NCBI RefSeq assembly: GCF_005434965.1
Contig: NZ_SKCI01000002.1
Span: forward strand, 554,001 to 618,000
Source of the DNA: Marimonas lutisalis
Lineage (GTDB): Bacteria > Pseudomonadota > Alphaproteobacteria > Rhodobacterales > Rhodobacteraceae
Direction: 5' to 3'
DNA: 64,000 bases
Below the pieces are notes generated by a model, which saw nothing but the letters and a program-made list of their open reading frames with translations, did no database searches and was not told where the DNA came from. A program made the position numbers and the translations under genes. This document shows, in pieces, positions 1 to 6,714 of this stretch. Each line of letters begins with the position of its first letter. Positions within the stretch are counted from its first letter, which is position 1.

Positions 1-177
1 CTGGGGCTGGCGCTTGCGGCGGTGGGGGCGAACATGCTGTCGGTGCCGTTTACGCCCGATCCGCTGGTGGTGCTGATGGCGTTCGGGTTTTCCGCGGTGG
101 TGGGCGTGGTGTTCGGGTTTTTCCCGGCGCGACGCGCGGCGCGGCTCGATCCGATCGAGGCGCTGCGGCACCAGTGA
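1..177 (+). CDS. ABC transporter permease, MacB/FtsX type (3' end only)
   Basis: Only the last 58 residues are present; the gene starts before the window. The visible part is one hydrophobic membrane segment (about residues 20-40 of the fragment) followed by the ending [16 protein letters not shown]. An Arg/Ala-rich '[15 protein letters not shown]' tail is the hallmark of MacB/FtsX-like permeases, which couple an ABC ATPase to export or mechanotransmission across the inner membrane. The stop abuts the stop of the converging next gene with no spacer. The family call rests on the C-terminal motif alone; substrate cannot be told. Confidence 0.8.
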   Translation: MGLALAAVGANMLSVPFTPDPLVVLMAFGFSAVVGVVFGFFPARRAARLDPIEALRHQ

Positions 178-840
178 TCAGACTGCCCCCTGCGCCGAAA
201 ATCGGGTGAGAAGCTGCGCGTAGGTGTCGGCGCCCTGCGCACCGGTGACGAGATGCGTGAGATCGAACACCATCGCGGGCACGCCGCGCACGCCCTTGTC
301 GATCCAAAAACGCTGAATCGTGCGCACCTCGGGGGCGAACCGGCCGGTTTCGAGCGCGGCGCGGGCATCGGCCGCGTCGAGCCCCAGTTCGCCCGCGATG
401 GCGGCGAGCGTGCCGATGTCCGACACATCGCGCCCATCGGTGAAATGCGCCTTGAAAAGCGCGAGCTTCATGTCGGTCTGGCGGCCCTGCGCCTCGGCCC
501 ACTCGATGAGTTGATGGGCGCGGAAGGTGTTCACCATGCGGCTGTCATCGGTGAAGTTGAAGGTGAAGCCCAGCGATGCGCCCAGCTCGGAGAGCCGGGC
601 CCGGGCGCGATCGCTGTCGTCGCGGGTGGTGCCGTATTTCTCGGCAAGGTGTTCGCGCAGGTTCTGGCCCTCGGGGGGCATCTGCGGGTTCAGTTCGAAC
701 GGGTGCCAGAGGAACTGGGGCGTGATCCCGGTGGCCGCGATGGCCTGTGACAGCTGACGGTAACCGATAATGCACCAGGGGCAAACGACATCTGAGACGA
801 TGTCGATTCGCAGAGGGTTTTCCGGGGCCGGGTCGGACAT
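178..840 (-). CDS. DsbA family oxidoreductase, FrnE-like
   Basis: A 220-residue thioredoxin-fold protein of the DsbA/2-hydroxychromene-2-carboxylate isomerase superfamily, closest in layout to FrnE. The N-terminal strand is followed by the redox motif CPWC (SDVVCPWCIIG, about residues 18-28), then a helical insertion and the cis-Pro region 'GVRGVPAMVF' near the C-terminus, which is typical of DsbA folds. No signal peptide is seen, so it is probably cytoplasmic. The start at 840 is preferred to an in-frame start 69 bases upstream, because the region conserved in the family begins just after MSDPAPENPL and an AGAAAGG-like ribosome site precedes it. It converges on the MacB-like gene. Confidence 0.85.
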   Translation of the reverse strand: MSDPAPENPLRIDIVSDVVCPWCIIGYRQLSQAIAATGITPQFLWHPFELNPQMPPEGQNLREHLAEKYGTTRDDSDRARARLSELGASLGFTFNFTDDSRMVNTFRAHQLIEWAEAQGRQTDMKLALFKAHFTDGRDVSDIGTLAAIAGELGLDAADARAALETGRFAPEVRTIQRFWIDKGVRGVPAMVFDLTHLVTGAQGADTYAQLLTRFSAQGAV

Positions 841-976
841 GGCGGGCCTTTCTGAGCTGCCCGAAGCATGGGCCACGCGGACCTGGGCCGGCAAGTCCCG
901 GGAAAGCACGGTTTCGTGACTGGGAGCTTCGGCCCGGAGAATGCGGCTTTGCCGGCGAAAAGCCGGTTATTTACTC

Positions 977-1005
977 TTCACATCCGATGGGCGCTTCGCT
1001 ATATG
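977..1005 (+). promoter_or_regulatory. Probable sigma-70 promoter of tRNA-Leu
   Basis: TTCACA at 977-982 and TATATG at 1000-1005 are separated by exactly 17 bases, and the -10 lies 23 bases upstream of the first tRNA base. Spacing and position fit a housekeeping promoter for the tRNA. Assigned by eye only. Confidence 0.45.
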
Positions 1006-1028
1006 CCGCTTCACCAAGCCTAGACAGT

Positions 1029-1115
1029 GCGGTCGTGGCGGAATTGGTAGACGCGCAGCGTTGAGGTCGCTGTGGGGTAACACCCGTGGAAGTTCGAGTC
1101 TTCTCGACCGCACCA
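1029..1115 (+). tRNA. tRNA-Leu(GAG)
   Basis: An 87-base class II tRNA. The acceptor stem GCGGTCG/CGACCGC closes and is followed by an encoded CCA at 1113-1115. The D-arm contains GCGGAATTGGTAGAC, the anticodon stem is CAGCG/CGCTG with loop TTGAGGT (anticodon GAG at 1063-1065), the long variable arm typical of Leu tRNA follows, and the T-arm holds TTCGAGTC. The T-rich stretch after 1120 may serve as the transcript end. The 3' side marks the start of an AT-richer, gene-poor region, a common integration position, although no att-like duplication of the tRNA end was found nearby. Confidence 0.97.
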
Positions 1116-1367
1116 ATACTCAAAAATCTTTTCTTTTCTGATGTTTGCTTTGTTGATCGGCGGGAGTAACCCCCAATTTGCTCCCCAAAAGCCAGCCTGT
1201 TGAATGGCGTCGAATCCTCTGTGGAGTAGGCATTTCCACCTGACCATGCCCCAGCATTGGCTATGTGGTGGCGTTTTTCCTTCCGCGCGCCCTGATTCTG
1301 GGCCTGCGCTCTGTAAAGCCGGCATCCATCGGAATTGAGCGTTATGTCTGGGAGAGAGGCCAGAGGG
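1116..1367. other. Non-coding spacer after tRNA-Leu
   Basis: No gene is supported here. The minus-strand reading through this stretch and the tRNA gives an artificial protein with a GREDSNFHG-like phrase, which arises from translating a tRNA-Leu antisense. The stretch is less GC-rich than the genome around it and leads into an outer-membrane-protein pseudogene. Confidence 0.5.
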
Positions 1368-1771
1368 AGGTGTGGTTGGACCGATACCCGGCCTATTTTC
1401 GGGCTATAACATGCAAAATGGTGCCCTAGTCTACGGTGCAAAGGTTGGCGCTTGGTCCACCGATGCTTCTTTCAATGCAGCGTAAGAACTGAGTCGTCTT
1501 GCCGATCTTCGCGCGCGTTGGTTGAGCAAGCGGTGACGCCATTTTCTACGGAGCGTTTGTCTGATCTTGGGGTGCGCGGGAAAATGTCAATTCCGGGTTC
1601 GAAGTGGACGTAGACGGATACGGTTGGGGGCTCGGCGCGGAGTACAACATGACCGAAACCCTCTTATTTGGGCTGGAATATACTACTAGGAGCCTTGAGG
1701 TGTCTGAGGGCGCCTTCAAGCTTGACGTAGACGTCAATACGCTCACACTTAGAGGTGGATTTCACTTCTAA
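1368..1771 (+). pseudogene. Decayed outer-membrane beta-barrel protein (8-strand Omp25/OmpA-like)
   Basis: Pieces of one small beta-barrel protein can be read on the plus strand in shifting frames. First comes LFSGYNMQNGALVYGAKVGA (from about 1395), then DLRARVG and GDAIFYGAFV broken by TGA stops, then an uninterrupted stretch from about 1585 reading GYGWGLGAEYNMTETLLFG and ending LTLRGGFHF at the stop 1769-1771. Order and spacing match the central and C-terminal strands of porin-family proteins with a terminal Phe. At least two in-frame stops, one frameshift and a missing signal sequence mean it cannot yield an intact barrel. Boundaries are approximate. Confidence 0.7.
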
Positions 1772-1880
1772 ACTCCGACTAGGGTCGGCTTGGCAATAGA
1801 GTTCAAGCCGACGAAGTCGCCTGATCCAACCTTGATTTATTCGCGGAGCGGAACCGGTGGCCGCCTCTAAGCCGGGTGAA

Positions 1881-2417
1881 TTAGAAAACCTTACAACCGC
1901 TTTCGATAACGTCACCTTCATGCACTTCGTAATGCGGCGCGGGATGCATGATCACCATCTGAATCGCTGTAATCAAGTCTTGGCATCTTGCAGAGGCGGT
2001 TGCGCTCACATTTTTTCCGCCCACGTACAGATCAAGCCAAGGATGTCCGCGAACGCCCGTGTGACATGGGCCATTCTGTGGGAGCGGCCCGTCACCGCAC
2101 GTGTCTTCGACAATCGCATATTTCTTCAATCGCCGAAGATAAAACATCGTTCCGGGCCTGAAATCGAGTTTTTCATGCCTGCCATTGATCGAGTGTCCAA
2201 CGGCAATCGTTATTGGATCATGATAGGTCCCGGTCCCACCCGCATGCCGATGCTCGATAGGATGAGAAATGACAGACGTACCGGGGGGAGTATTGTCCCA
2301 GTAGCCATATCCGGTGATGTAAGCAGCAAAGTGCTGTTCGTTACCACTATTCGCACTCGCATTATCTACAAACAGAAATGAGATCGACATTATCAAAAAG
2401 GAACCAAGGTATCGCAT
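1881..2417 (-). CDS. Secreted protein with a 3D/double-psi-barrel-like domain
   Basis: A 178-residue protein with a Sec signal peptide (cleavage probably after NASA, residue 22). The body has the pattern of 3D/RlpA-type double-psi beta-barrels: an aromatic, Gly-rich first strand (AAYITGYGYW, 31-40), 'DPITIAVGH', 'RPGTMFYL' (88-94), then YAIVEDTCGDG with Asp105 and WLDLYVGG with Asp129, echoing the paired aspartates of 3D domains of lytic transglycosylases. Four Cys residues (107, 118, 145, 175) could form disulfides. It would act in the periplasm or outside the cell, perhaps on glycan. The gene is AT-richer than its neighbours and stands alone, opposite the autotransporter gene. The fold call is by pattern only. 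Confidence 0.55.
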   Translation of the reverse strand: MRYLGSFLIMSISFLFVDNASANSGNEQHFAAYITGYGYWDNTPPGTSVISHPIEHRHAGGTGTYHDPITIAVGHSINGRHEKLDFRPGTMFYLRRLKKYAIVEDTCGDGPLPQNGPCHTGVRGHPWLDLYVGGKNVSATASARCQDLITAIQMVIMHPAPHYEVHEGDVIESGCKVF

Positions 2418-2743
2418 AGACTTCAGCCCCGCCGCTGTTTCTCAGATTCAATCCGCTTTCGAGAAAAATCACATTTTGTCGAAGACCTTCAAGTCGAAAT
2501 CCTTCCCTAATCAAGCCTTCACTTAGTTCAGCCGGAGAGCTGCCCGTGTCGTCCGCGCTTCACTGTAACCTCTCCACAACTAAGTTGTATTTTCGTCAGG
2601 CTCTATGGGAAACCGTTGGAAAAAAGTCTGCAAATGTCGTTAACAGGCGTCATAGATACTTGAAGGTTTGTTCTCTTATGTGGATGACGGAACTGGTGGA
2701 AAGGAAAAGCGATTTCTCCGCTGCTTTTTCTAAAGCCTTTCAT

Positions 2744-4819
2744 ATGTTTAGAAAAATAACTGGAAAGACTTCGCTTCTTTTCGTCTCGAGTCTGCTCTCC
2801 ATTTTCTTACTTGCGACTAGTGTTTCCGCGGCATGCGTTGCGACGGATCCCGAGCTGACAATTTCTTATCCAGCGGGGTATCGGTATCCAGTGACTGGTG
2901 GTGCGCCGCCTGTGCAAGTCACCTACACAGTGAGCTATGTCGTCAGTTCCACTGGTGGAAGCTCAGGTCATTGCCCAAACTCAATTCCGGTTACTATAAC
3001 CGGGAGTAGCTCGCCGCCAGGTGCTTCCTTCTTGCCACCTTCATGCACCGCATTCTTGAGTGTCCCAAATGGTACGAGCACGCAGGAGCGTACCGCCTTC
3101 TGCTGGATGGATTGGACCGCTCCTAGTAACCCGGCTCCTTCTTACGAGCTACAAGGTTCTGCTTCTTCTTCGATCCACGCGTCTTTTTATATTCCGGCTG
3201 CCCTAAGCCCAGCAACGGTTTCACGAGGGAATAGTGCGCCGACGGCCGATGCCGGTCCTGACCAGCCGACGGTTGTCTCTGGGGCGACGGTGACGCTTGA
3301 CGGCAGCGGGTCTTCGGACCCGGATGCTGGCGACACTCTGAGCTATGCGTGGAGCCAGACGTCGGGGACGACGGTGACGCTCAGTTCGACGAGTGTGGCG
3401 CAGCCCAGCTTCACCGCACCGGTGCTCGGGGCGAACGATCCGGCCGCGGTGCTCGAGTTCAGCCTGGTTGTGACCGACGACAAGGGCAACAGCTCTGCCG
3501 CCGACAGCGTCATCATCACGGTCAACCCGCCTGCGAATAGTGCGCCGACGGCCGATGCCGGTCCTGACCAGCCGACGGTTGTCTCTGGGGCGACGGTGAC
3601 GCTTGACGGCAGCGGGTCTTCGGACCCGGATGCTGGCGACACTCTGAGCTATGCGTGGAGCCAGACGTCGGGGACGACGGTGACGCTCAGTTCGACGAGT
3701 GTGGCGCAGCCCAGCTTCACCGCACCGGTGCTCGGGGCGAACGATCCGGCCGCGGTGCTCGAGTTCAGCCTGGTTGTGACCGACGACAAGGGCAACAGCT
3801 CTGCCGCCGACAGCGTCATCATCACGGTCAACCCGCCTGGCTTCAATGCGGTAGCCGTTCAAAATGAGTTCAAGGAGATCACCACTTCGTTTGTTGATAG
3901 GCGTATGGAACGGATTCTGGCAAACGAACCTCTGGGCTATCGGCTCGACCGGCGGCGCCTTGCTGGATCAGGAAATAAGTTACGGCTGTCGGCGAAGGGT
4001 GAAGTCCGTCAACAATTCACTTTCAGTTCGGTGTCCTCCGAAAAAGCTTGGTACGTTTGGTCCGAAGGTAGTTATTCGCTTTATGAGGATAAATTCTTTT
4101 CTATGCAAACACGTGAAGGCGAATTCTTGATGCTGTCTTTCGGTGCCGACTATCTGGTCAATGATAACCTCGCGGTTGGTCTGATGGCGCAGTTCGACTC
4201 GGCTGTGGAAGAGGTGCCTGGATATAGCAAAGTTTCAGGCAAGGGCTGGCTCGCTGGCCCTTATTTCTCTGCCGAAATCCGGCCCAATCTGTTTATAAGC
4301 GCGCGTACGGCATGGGGGAAATCGGACAACAGCTCCTCTATTGATGTTTTGAAAACGTCGCGTCCCTTCGAGGGAGTCTTCAAGACAGACCGTTTCCTAT
4401 CGAGCGCATTGCTTTACGGCAAACATTCTGTTGGAGCCGTCGAACTTACGCCGACAATCGAATTCCTGCATATTGTGGAGGAAATAAGTGAGTTTAGCGT
4501 AACGGATGGGGTATACTCCACGAGTATTACGGGGGGTCACCAAGAGCTTACGCGTTTTTCGCTGTCCAGCGATATAGAATACGGATACTTCTCCAACGGG
4601 CTGGATTTAACCCTTTTTGCAACGCCTCAGCTGGACTTTATTCGGCGCAGCAATCTTCTGATAGGGAATAGCGAGACTACCTCGGGTTCGTTTGAGCTCG
4701 GGTGGCGGGCGAAAAGCTCCGACAAGATGGCGGGCGAAGTCGCGGTGCGGTTTGACGGTTTGGGTAATAGCGATTTTTCGGCCGTCACGATCAGATCTTT
4801 GTTCGAGTGGAGGTTCTGA
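2744..4819 (+). CDS. Autotransporter with two identical PKD-type passenger repeats
   Basis: About 691 residues. A signal peptide (MFRKITGKTSLLFVSSLL..., cleavage near VSA) is followed by a Cys-containing region of about 120 residues, two tandem 102-residue modules beginning NSAPTADAGPDQPTVVSGA and ending VIITVNPP (PKD/REJ-like Ig-fold repeats common on bacterial surfaces), a linker, and a C-terminal region of about 300 residues. That region has alternating aromatic strands and ends RSLFEWRF, the form of an autotransporter barrel with terminal Phe. The protein should insert in the outer membrane and display the PKD modules. The start could also lie at 2678 behind GAAGG, giving an extended signal region. 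Both flanks are AT-rich whereas the repeats are GC-rich, suggesting a mosaic gene. Confidence 0.75.
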   Translation: MFRKITGKTSLLFVSSLLSIFLLATSVSAACVATDPELTISYPAGYRYPVTGGAPPVQVTYTVSYVVSSTGGSSGHCPNSIPVTITGSSSPPGASFLPPSCTAFLSVPNGTSTQERTAFCWMDWTAPSNPAPSYELQGSASSSIHASFYIPAALSPATVSRGNSAPTADAGPDQPTVVSGATVTLDGSGSSDPDAGDTLSYAWSQTSGTTVTLSSTSVAQPSFTAPVLGANDPAAVLEFSLVVTDDKGNSSAADSVIITVNPPANSAPTADAGPDQPTVVSGATVTLDGSGSSDPDAGDTLSYAWSQTSGTTVTLSSTSVAQPSFTAPVLGANDPAAVLEFSLVVTDDKGNSSAADSVIITVNPPGFNAVAVQNEFKEITTSFVDRRMERILANEPLGYRLDRRRLAGSGNKLRLSAKGEVRQQFTFSSVSSEKAWYVWSEGSYSLYEDKFFSMQTREGEFLMLSFGADYLVNDNLAVGLMAQFDSAVEEVPGYSKVSGKGWLAGPYFSAEIRPNLFISARTAWGKSDNSSSIDVLKTSRPFEGVFKTDRFLSSALLYGKHSVGAVELTPTIEFLHIVEEISEFSVTDGVYSTSITGGHQELTRFSLSSDIEYGYFSNGLDLTLFATPQLDFIRRSNLLIGNSETTSGSFELGWRAKSSDKMAGEVAVRFDGLGNSDFSAVTIRSLFEWRF
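3230..3841 (+). repeat. Two 306-bp direct tandem repeats (PKD modules)
   Basis: Unit 1 is 3230-3535 and unit 2 is 3536-3841. They read identically base for base until the last two or three bases of each unit. One unit encodes one 102-residue PKD-type module in frame, so gain or loss of units would keep the protein intact. Confidence 0.95.
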
Positions 4820-5393
4820 GCATGGTCTTTTGGGAGGAATTCAGCTTGCGGGCTTTCGTTGCCTTCCTGAATAAAGGCCGAGCGCGCACCTTTCAAGAAC
4901 TTCTAAACCAGCCCCCCTAGATCATCCGCATGACTGAGACGCTGCAAATGGGCTTTTCTTTCGCGTCTAGCAGTGTCGAGGGCCTCTACACCAGAACGGC
5001 ATTTGGGTAAGCCTAGGTGAATTAAAGCGATTAGCGAGAGTGATTAATAGCAAATAAATAGTGTAAATCTTCTATGGCGGTAACTCTCCCGGTTCCGACT
5101 GCTTGGGTTGAATTTGGGCATGTCGAAGGCGTTGATTGTGGTGTGCGTGATAGGAGAGTCATACCAAGTATGCGAAGATGGGCGAAAAAATTGCAGCGGC
5201 ATTGGGCAGGTCGCTGCAGATCATGTGAAAATGCTTTCCGGTATGGCGGCAATCATGGCGCTGGGATGTGACAGGGATGTGTCGCCGCGGTGTGAAACCG
5301 GCGCGACGCAACGGCATTTTCGGCGCGCCCTTTACTCTTGGTCAGGCTCGGCCTCTACTTTGGCCGAGACGCGATGAGAGGAGAGGAACCGAG
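4820..5393. other. Gene-poor spacer ending the AT-rich patch
   Basis: No open frame here has convincing codon use, ribosome site or recognisable motif. The first 450 bases are AT-richer with scattered stops. From about 5270 the composition returns to that of the chromosome. A 7-bp stem CTCGGCC/GGCCGAG (5347-5368) lies in the probable leader of the acyl-CoA dehydrogenase gene. Confidence 0.5.
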
Positions 5394-6629
5394 ATGGATA
5401 TGAACCTGGGGATTCGGGAGGAGCACGAACCGCTTCTGCAACAGGTGCGCGACATGATCCGCAACGAGGTCATGCCGCTGGAGGATGAATACCATGCCGA
5501 GATCGGCAAGGGCGACCGCTGGCAATACACCGAGCGGCAGACAGAAATCCTCGAGAGCCTGAAGGCCAAGGCCAAGGAGAAGGGGCTGTGGAATTTCTGG
5601 CTGACCGACAGCGAGAGGGGCTTTGGCCTGCGCACGGTGGAATATGCCTATTTCGCCGAGGAGATGGGCAAGACGCCGCTGGGCGCGGAGGTGTTCAACT
5701 GTTCTGCCCCCGATACCGGCAACATGGAAGTGCTGGAGCGCTATGGCGCCGACTGGATGAAGGAAAAATGGTTGAAGCCGCTCCTGGAAGGCGAGATCCG
5801 TTCGGCCTATCTGATGACCGAGCCGGATGTGGCGAGCTCGGACGCAACAAACATTTCGATGTCCTGCGTGCGCGATGGCGATCATTATGTGCTGAACGGT
5901 GAAAAATGGTGGTCGTCGGGTGCGGGCGATCCGCGCTGCAAGGTCTACATCACGATGGTGAAAACCGGCAGCGACGACGACGCGAAACACAAGCAGCATT
6001 CAATGCTGGTGGTGCCGGCCGACACGCCCGGCATCGAGGTGCTGCGTGCGATGGAGGTCTATGGCCACGACGACGCGCCGCATGGGCACATGCATATCCG
6101 GTTCACCGATGTGCGCGTGCCGGTCGATCACATGATTCTGGGCGAAGGCCGGGGATTCGAGATCGCGCAGGGGCGGCTTGGACCGGGGCGCATCCACCAC
6201 TGCATGCGCGCCATCGGCCAGGCCGAGGCGGCGCTGGAGCGGATGTGCAAACGCTCGCTTGAGCGCGAGGCGTTCGGCAAGCCGATTGCCCTTCTGGGGG
6301 CCAATTTTGACATCATTGCCAATGCGCGGATGGAGATCGAACAGGCCCGTCTTCTGTGCCTCAAGGCCGCGTGGATGATGGACAAGGGCGATCCGCGCGA
6401 AGCCTATCCGTGGATTTCCATGATCAAGGTTGTGGCGCCGCTGACCTCGCTTCAGGTGATCGACGATTCGATCCAGATGCACGGGGGCGCGGGGATCAGC
6501 CAGGAAACGCCGATGGGCATCGCCTGGACCCAGGTGCGCACGCTGCGTTTTGCCGACGGGCCGGACGCGGTGCACCGCCGCCAGATCGCGCGGAAAGAGT
6601 TGCGCAAGTACACGCAGATGAAGATCTGA
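5394..6629 (+). CDS. Acyl-CoA dehydrogenase, ACAD10/11-like
   Basis: A 411-residue FAD-dependent acyl-CoA dehydrogenase that would make the 2,3-double bond in an acyl-CoA and pass electrons to ETF. The N-terminal helical domain is followed by the FAD/substrate motif [10 protein letters not shown] (141-150), the beta domain with [16 protein letters not shown], and the C-terminal helical domain with [15 protein letters not shown] and [13 protein letters not shown]. These phrases match the ACAD10/ACAD11 branch, whose members act on 4-hydroxy- or branched acyl chains. The start at 5394 is chosen for the strong GAGAGGAGAGG site just upstream; an in-frame upstream ATG adds unconserved residues. Monocistronic, ended by a strong terminator. 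Confidence 0.93.
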   Translation: MDMNLGIREEHEPLLQQVRDMIRNEVMPLEDEYHAEIGKGDRWQYTERQTEILESLKAKAKEKGLWNFWLTDSERGFGLRTVEYAYFAEEMGKTPLGAEVFNCSAPDTGNMEVLERYGADWMKEKWLKPLLEGEIRSAYLMTEPDVASSDATNISMSCVRDGDHYVLNGEKWWSSGAGDPRCKVYITMVKTGSDDDAKHKQHSMLVVPADTPGIEVLRAMEVYGHDDAPHGHMHIRFTDVRVPVDHMILGEGRGFEIAQGRLGPGRIHHCMRAIGQAEAALERMCKRSLEREAFGKPIALLGANFDIIANARMEIEQARLLCLKAAWMMDKGDPREAYPWISMIKVVAPLTSLQVIDDSIQMHGGAGISQETPMGIAWTQVRTLRFADGPDAVHRRQIARKELRKYTQMKI

Positions 6630-6634
6630 AGGAA

Positions 6635-6653
6635 GGTGGGTTGAAAACCCACC
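6635..6653. repeat. Short extragenic palindrome GGTGGGTT/AACCCACC
   Basis: GGTGGGTTGAAAACCCACC forms a perfect 8-bp stem with a 3-base loop straight after the acyl-CoA dehydrogenase stop. Similar GGTGGGTT...AACCCACCCTAC words are, from memory, frequent between genes in Roseobacter genomes. Confidence 0.6.
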
Positions 6654-6668
6654 CTACGCTGAACGAGA

Positions 6669-6699
6669 AAAGGCGCCCCGGAGTGGGGCGCCTTTTTTC
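6669..6699. terminator. Bidirectional rho-independent terminator
   Basis: GGCGCCCC GGAGT GGGGCGCC gives a GC stem followed by TTTTTT on the plus strand and preceded by an A-run on the same strand. It can therefore end both the acyl-CoA dehydrogenase transcript and the converging acidic-protein transcript. Confidence 0.9.
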
Positions 6700-6714
6700 T
6701 TTCTGGTCAGTAGT

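Noticed and set aside
971-1441. Minus-strand frames covering the tRNA with a GREDSNFHG-like phrase
   Set aside because: They are the antisense translation of tRNA-Leu and its flank, a well-known source of false proteins; no ribosome site or codon bias.
1857-2381. 174-residue plus-strand frame opposite the secreted 3D-like protein
   Set aside because: The minus-strand frame has a signal peptide and domain pattern; the plus frame has neither and mirrors it.
3221-3862. Arg-rich minus-strand frame across the PKD repeats
   Set aside because: It is the antisense of two GC-rich identical repeats, and its own repeat structure follows from that.
1116-5393. Prophage or integrative element with att sites
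   Set aside because: No integrase, phage or conjugation gene and no copy of the tRNA 3' end was found, so only an eroded island is suggested.
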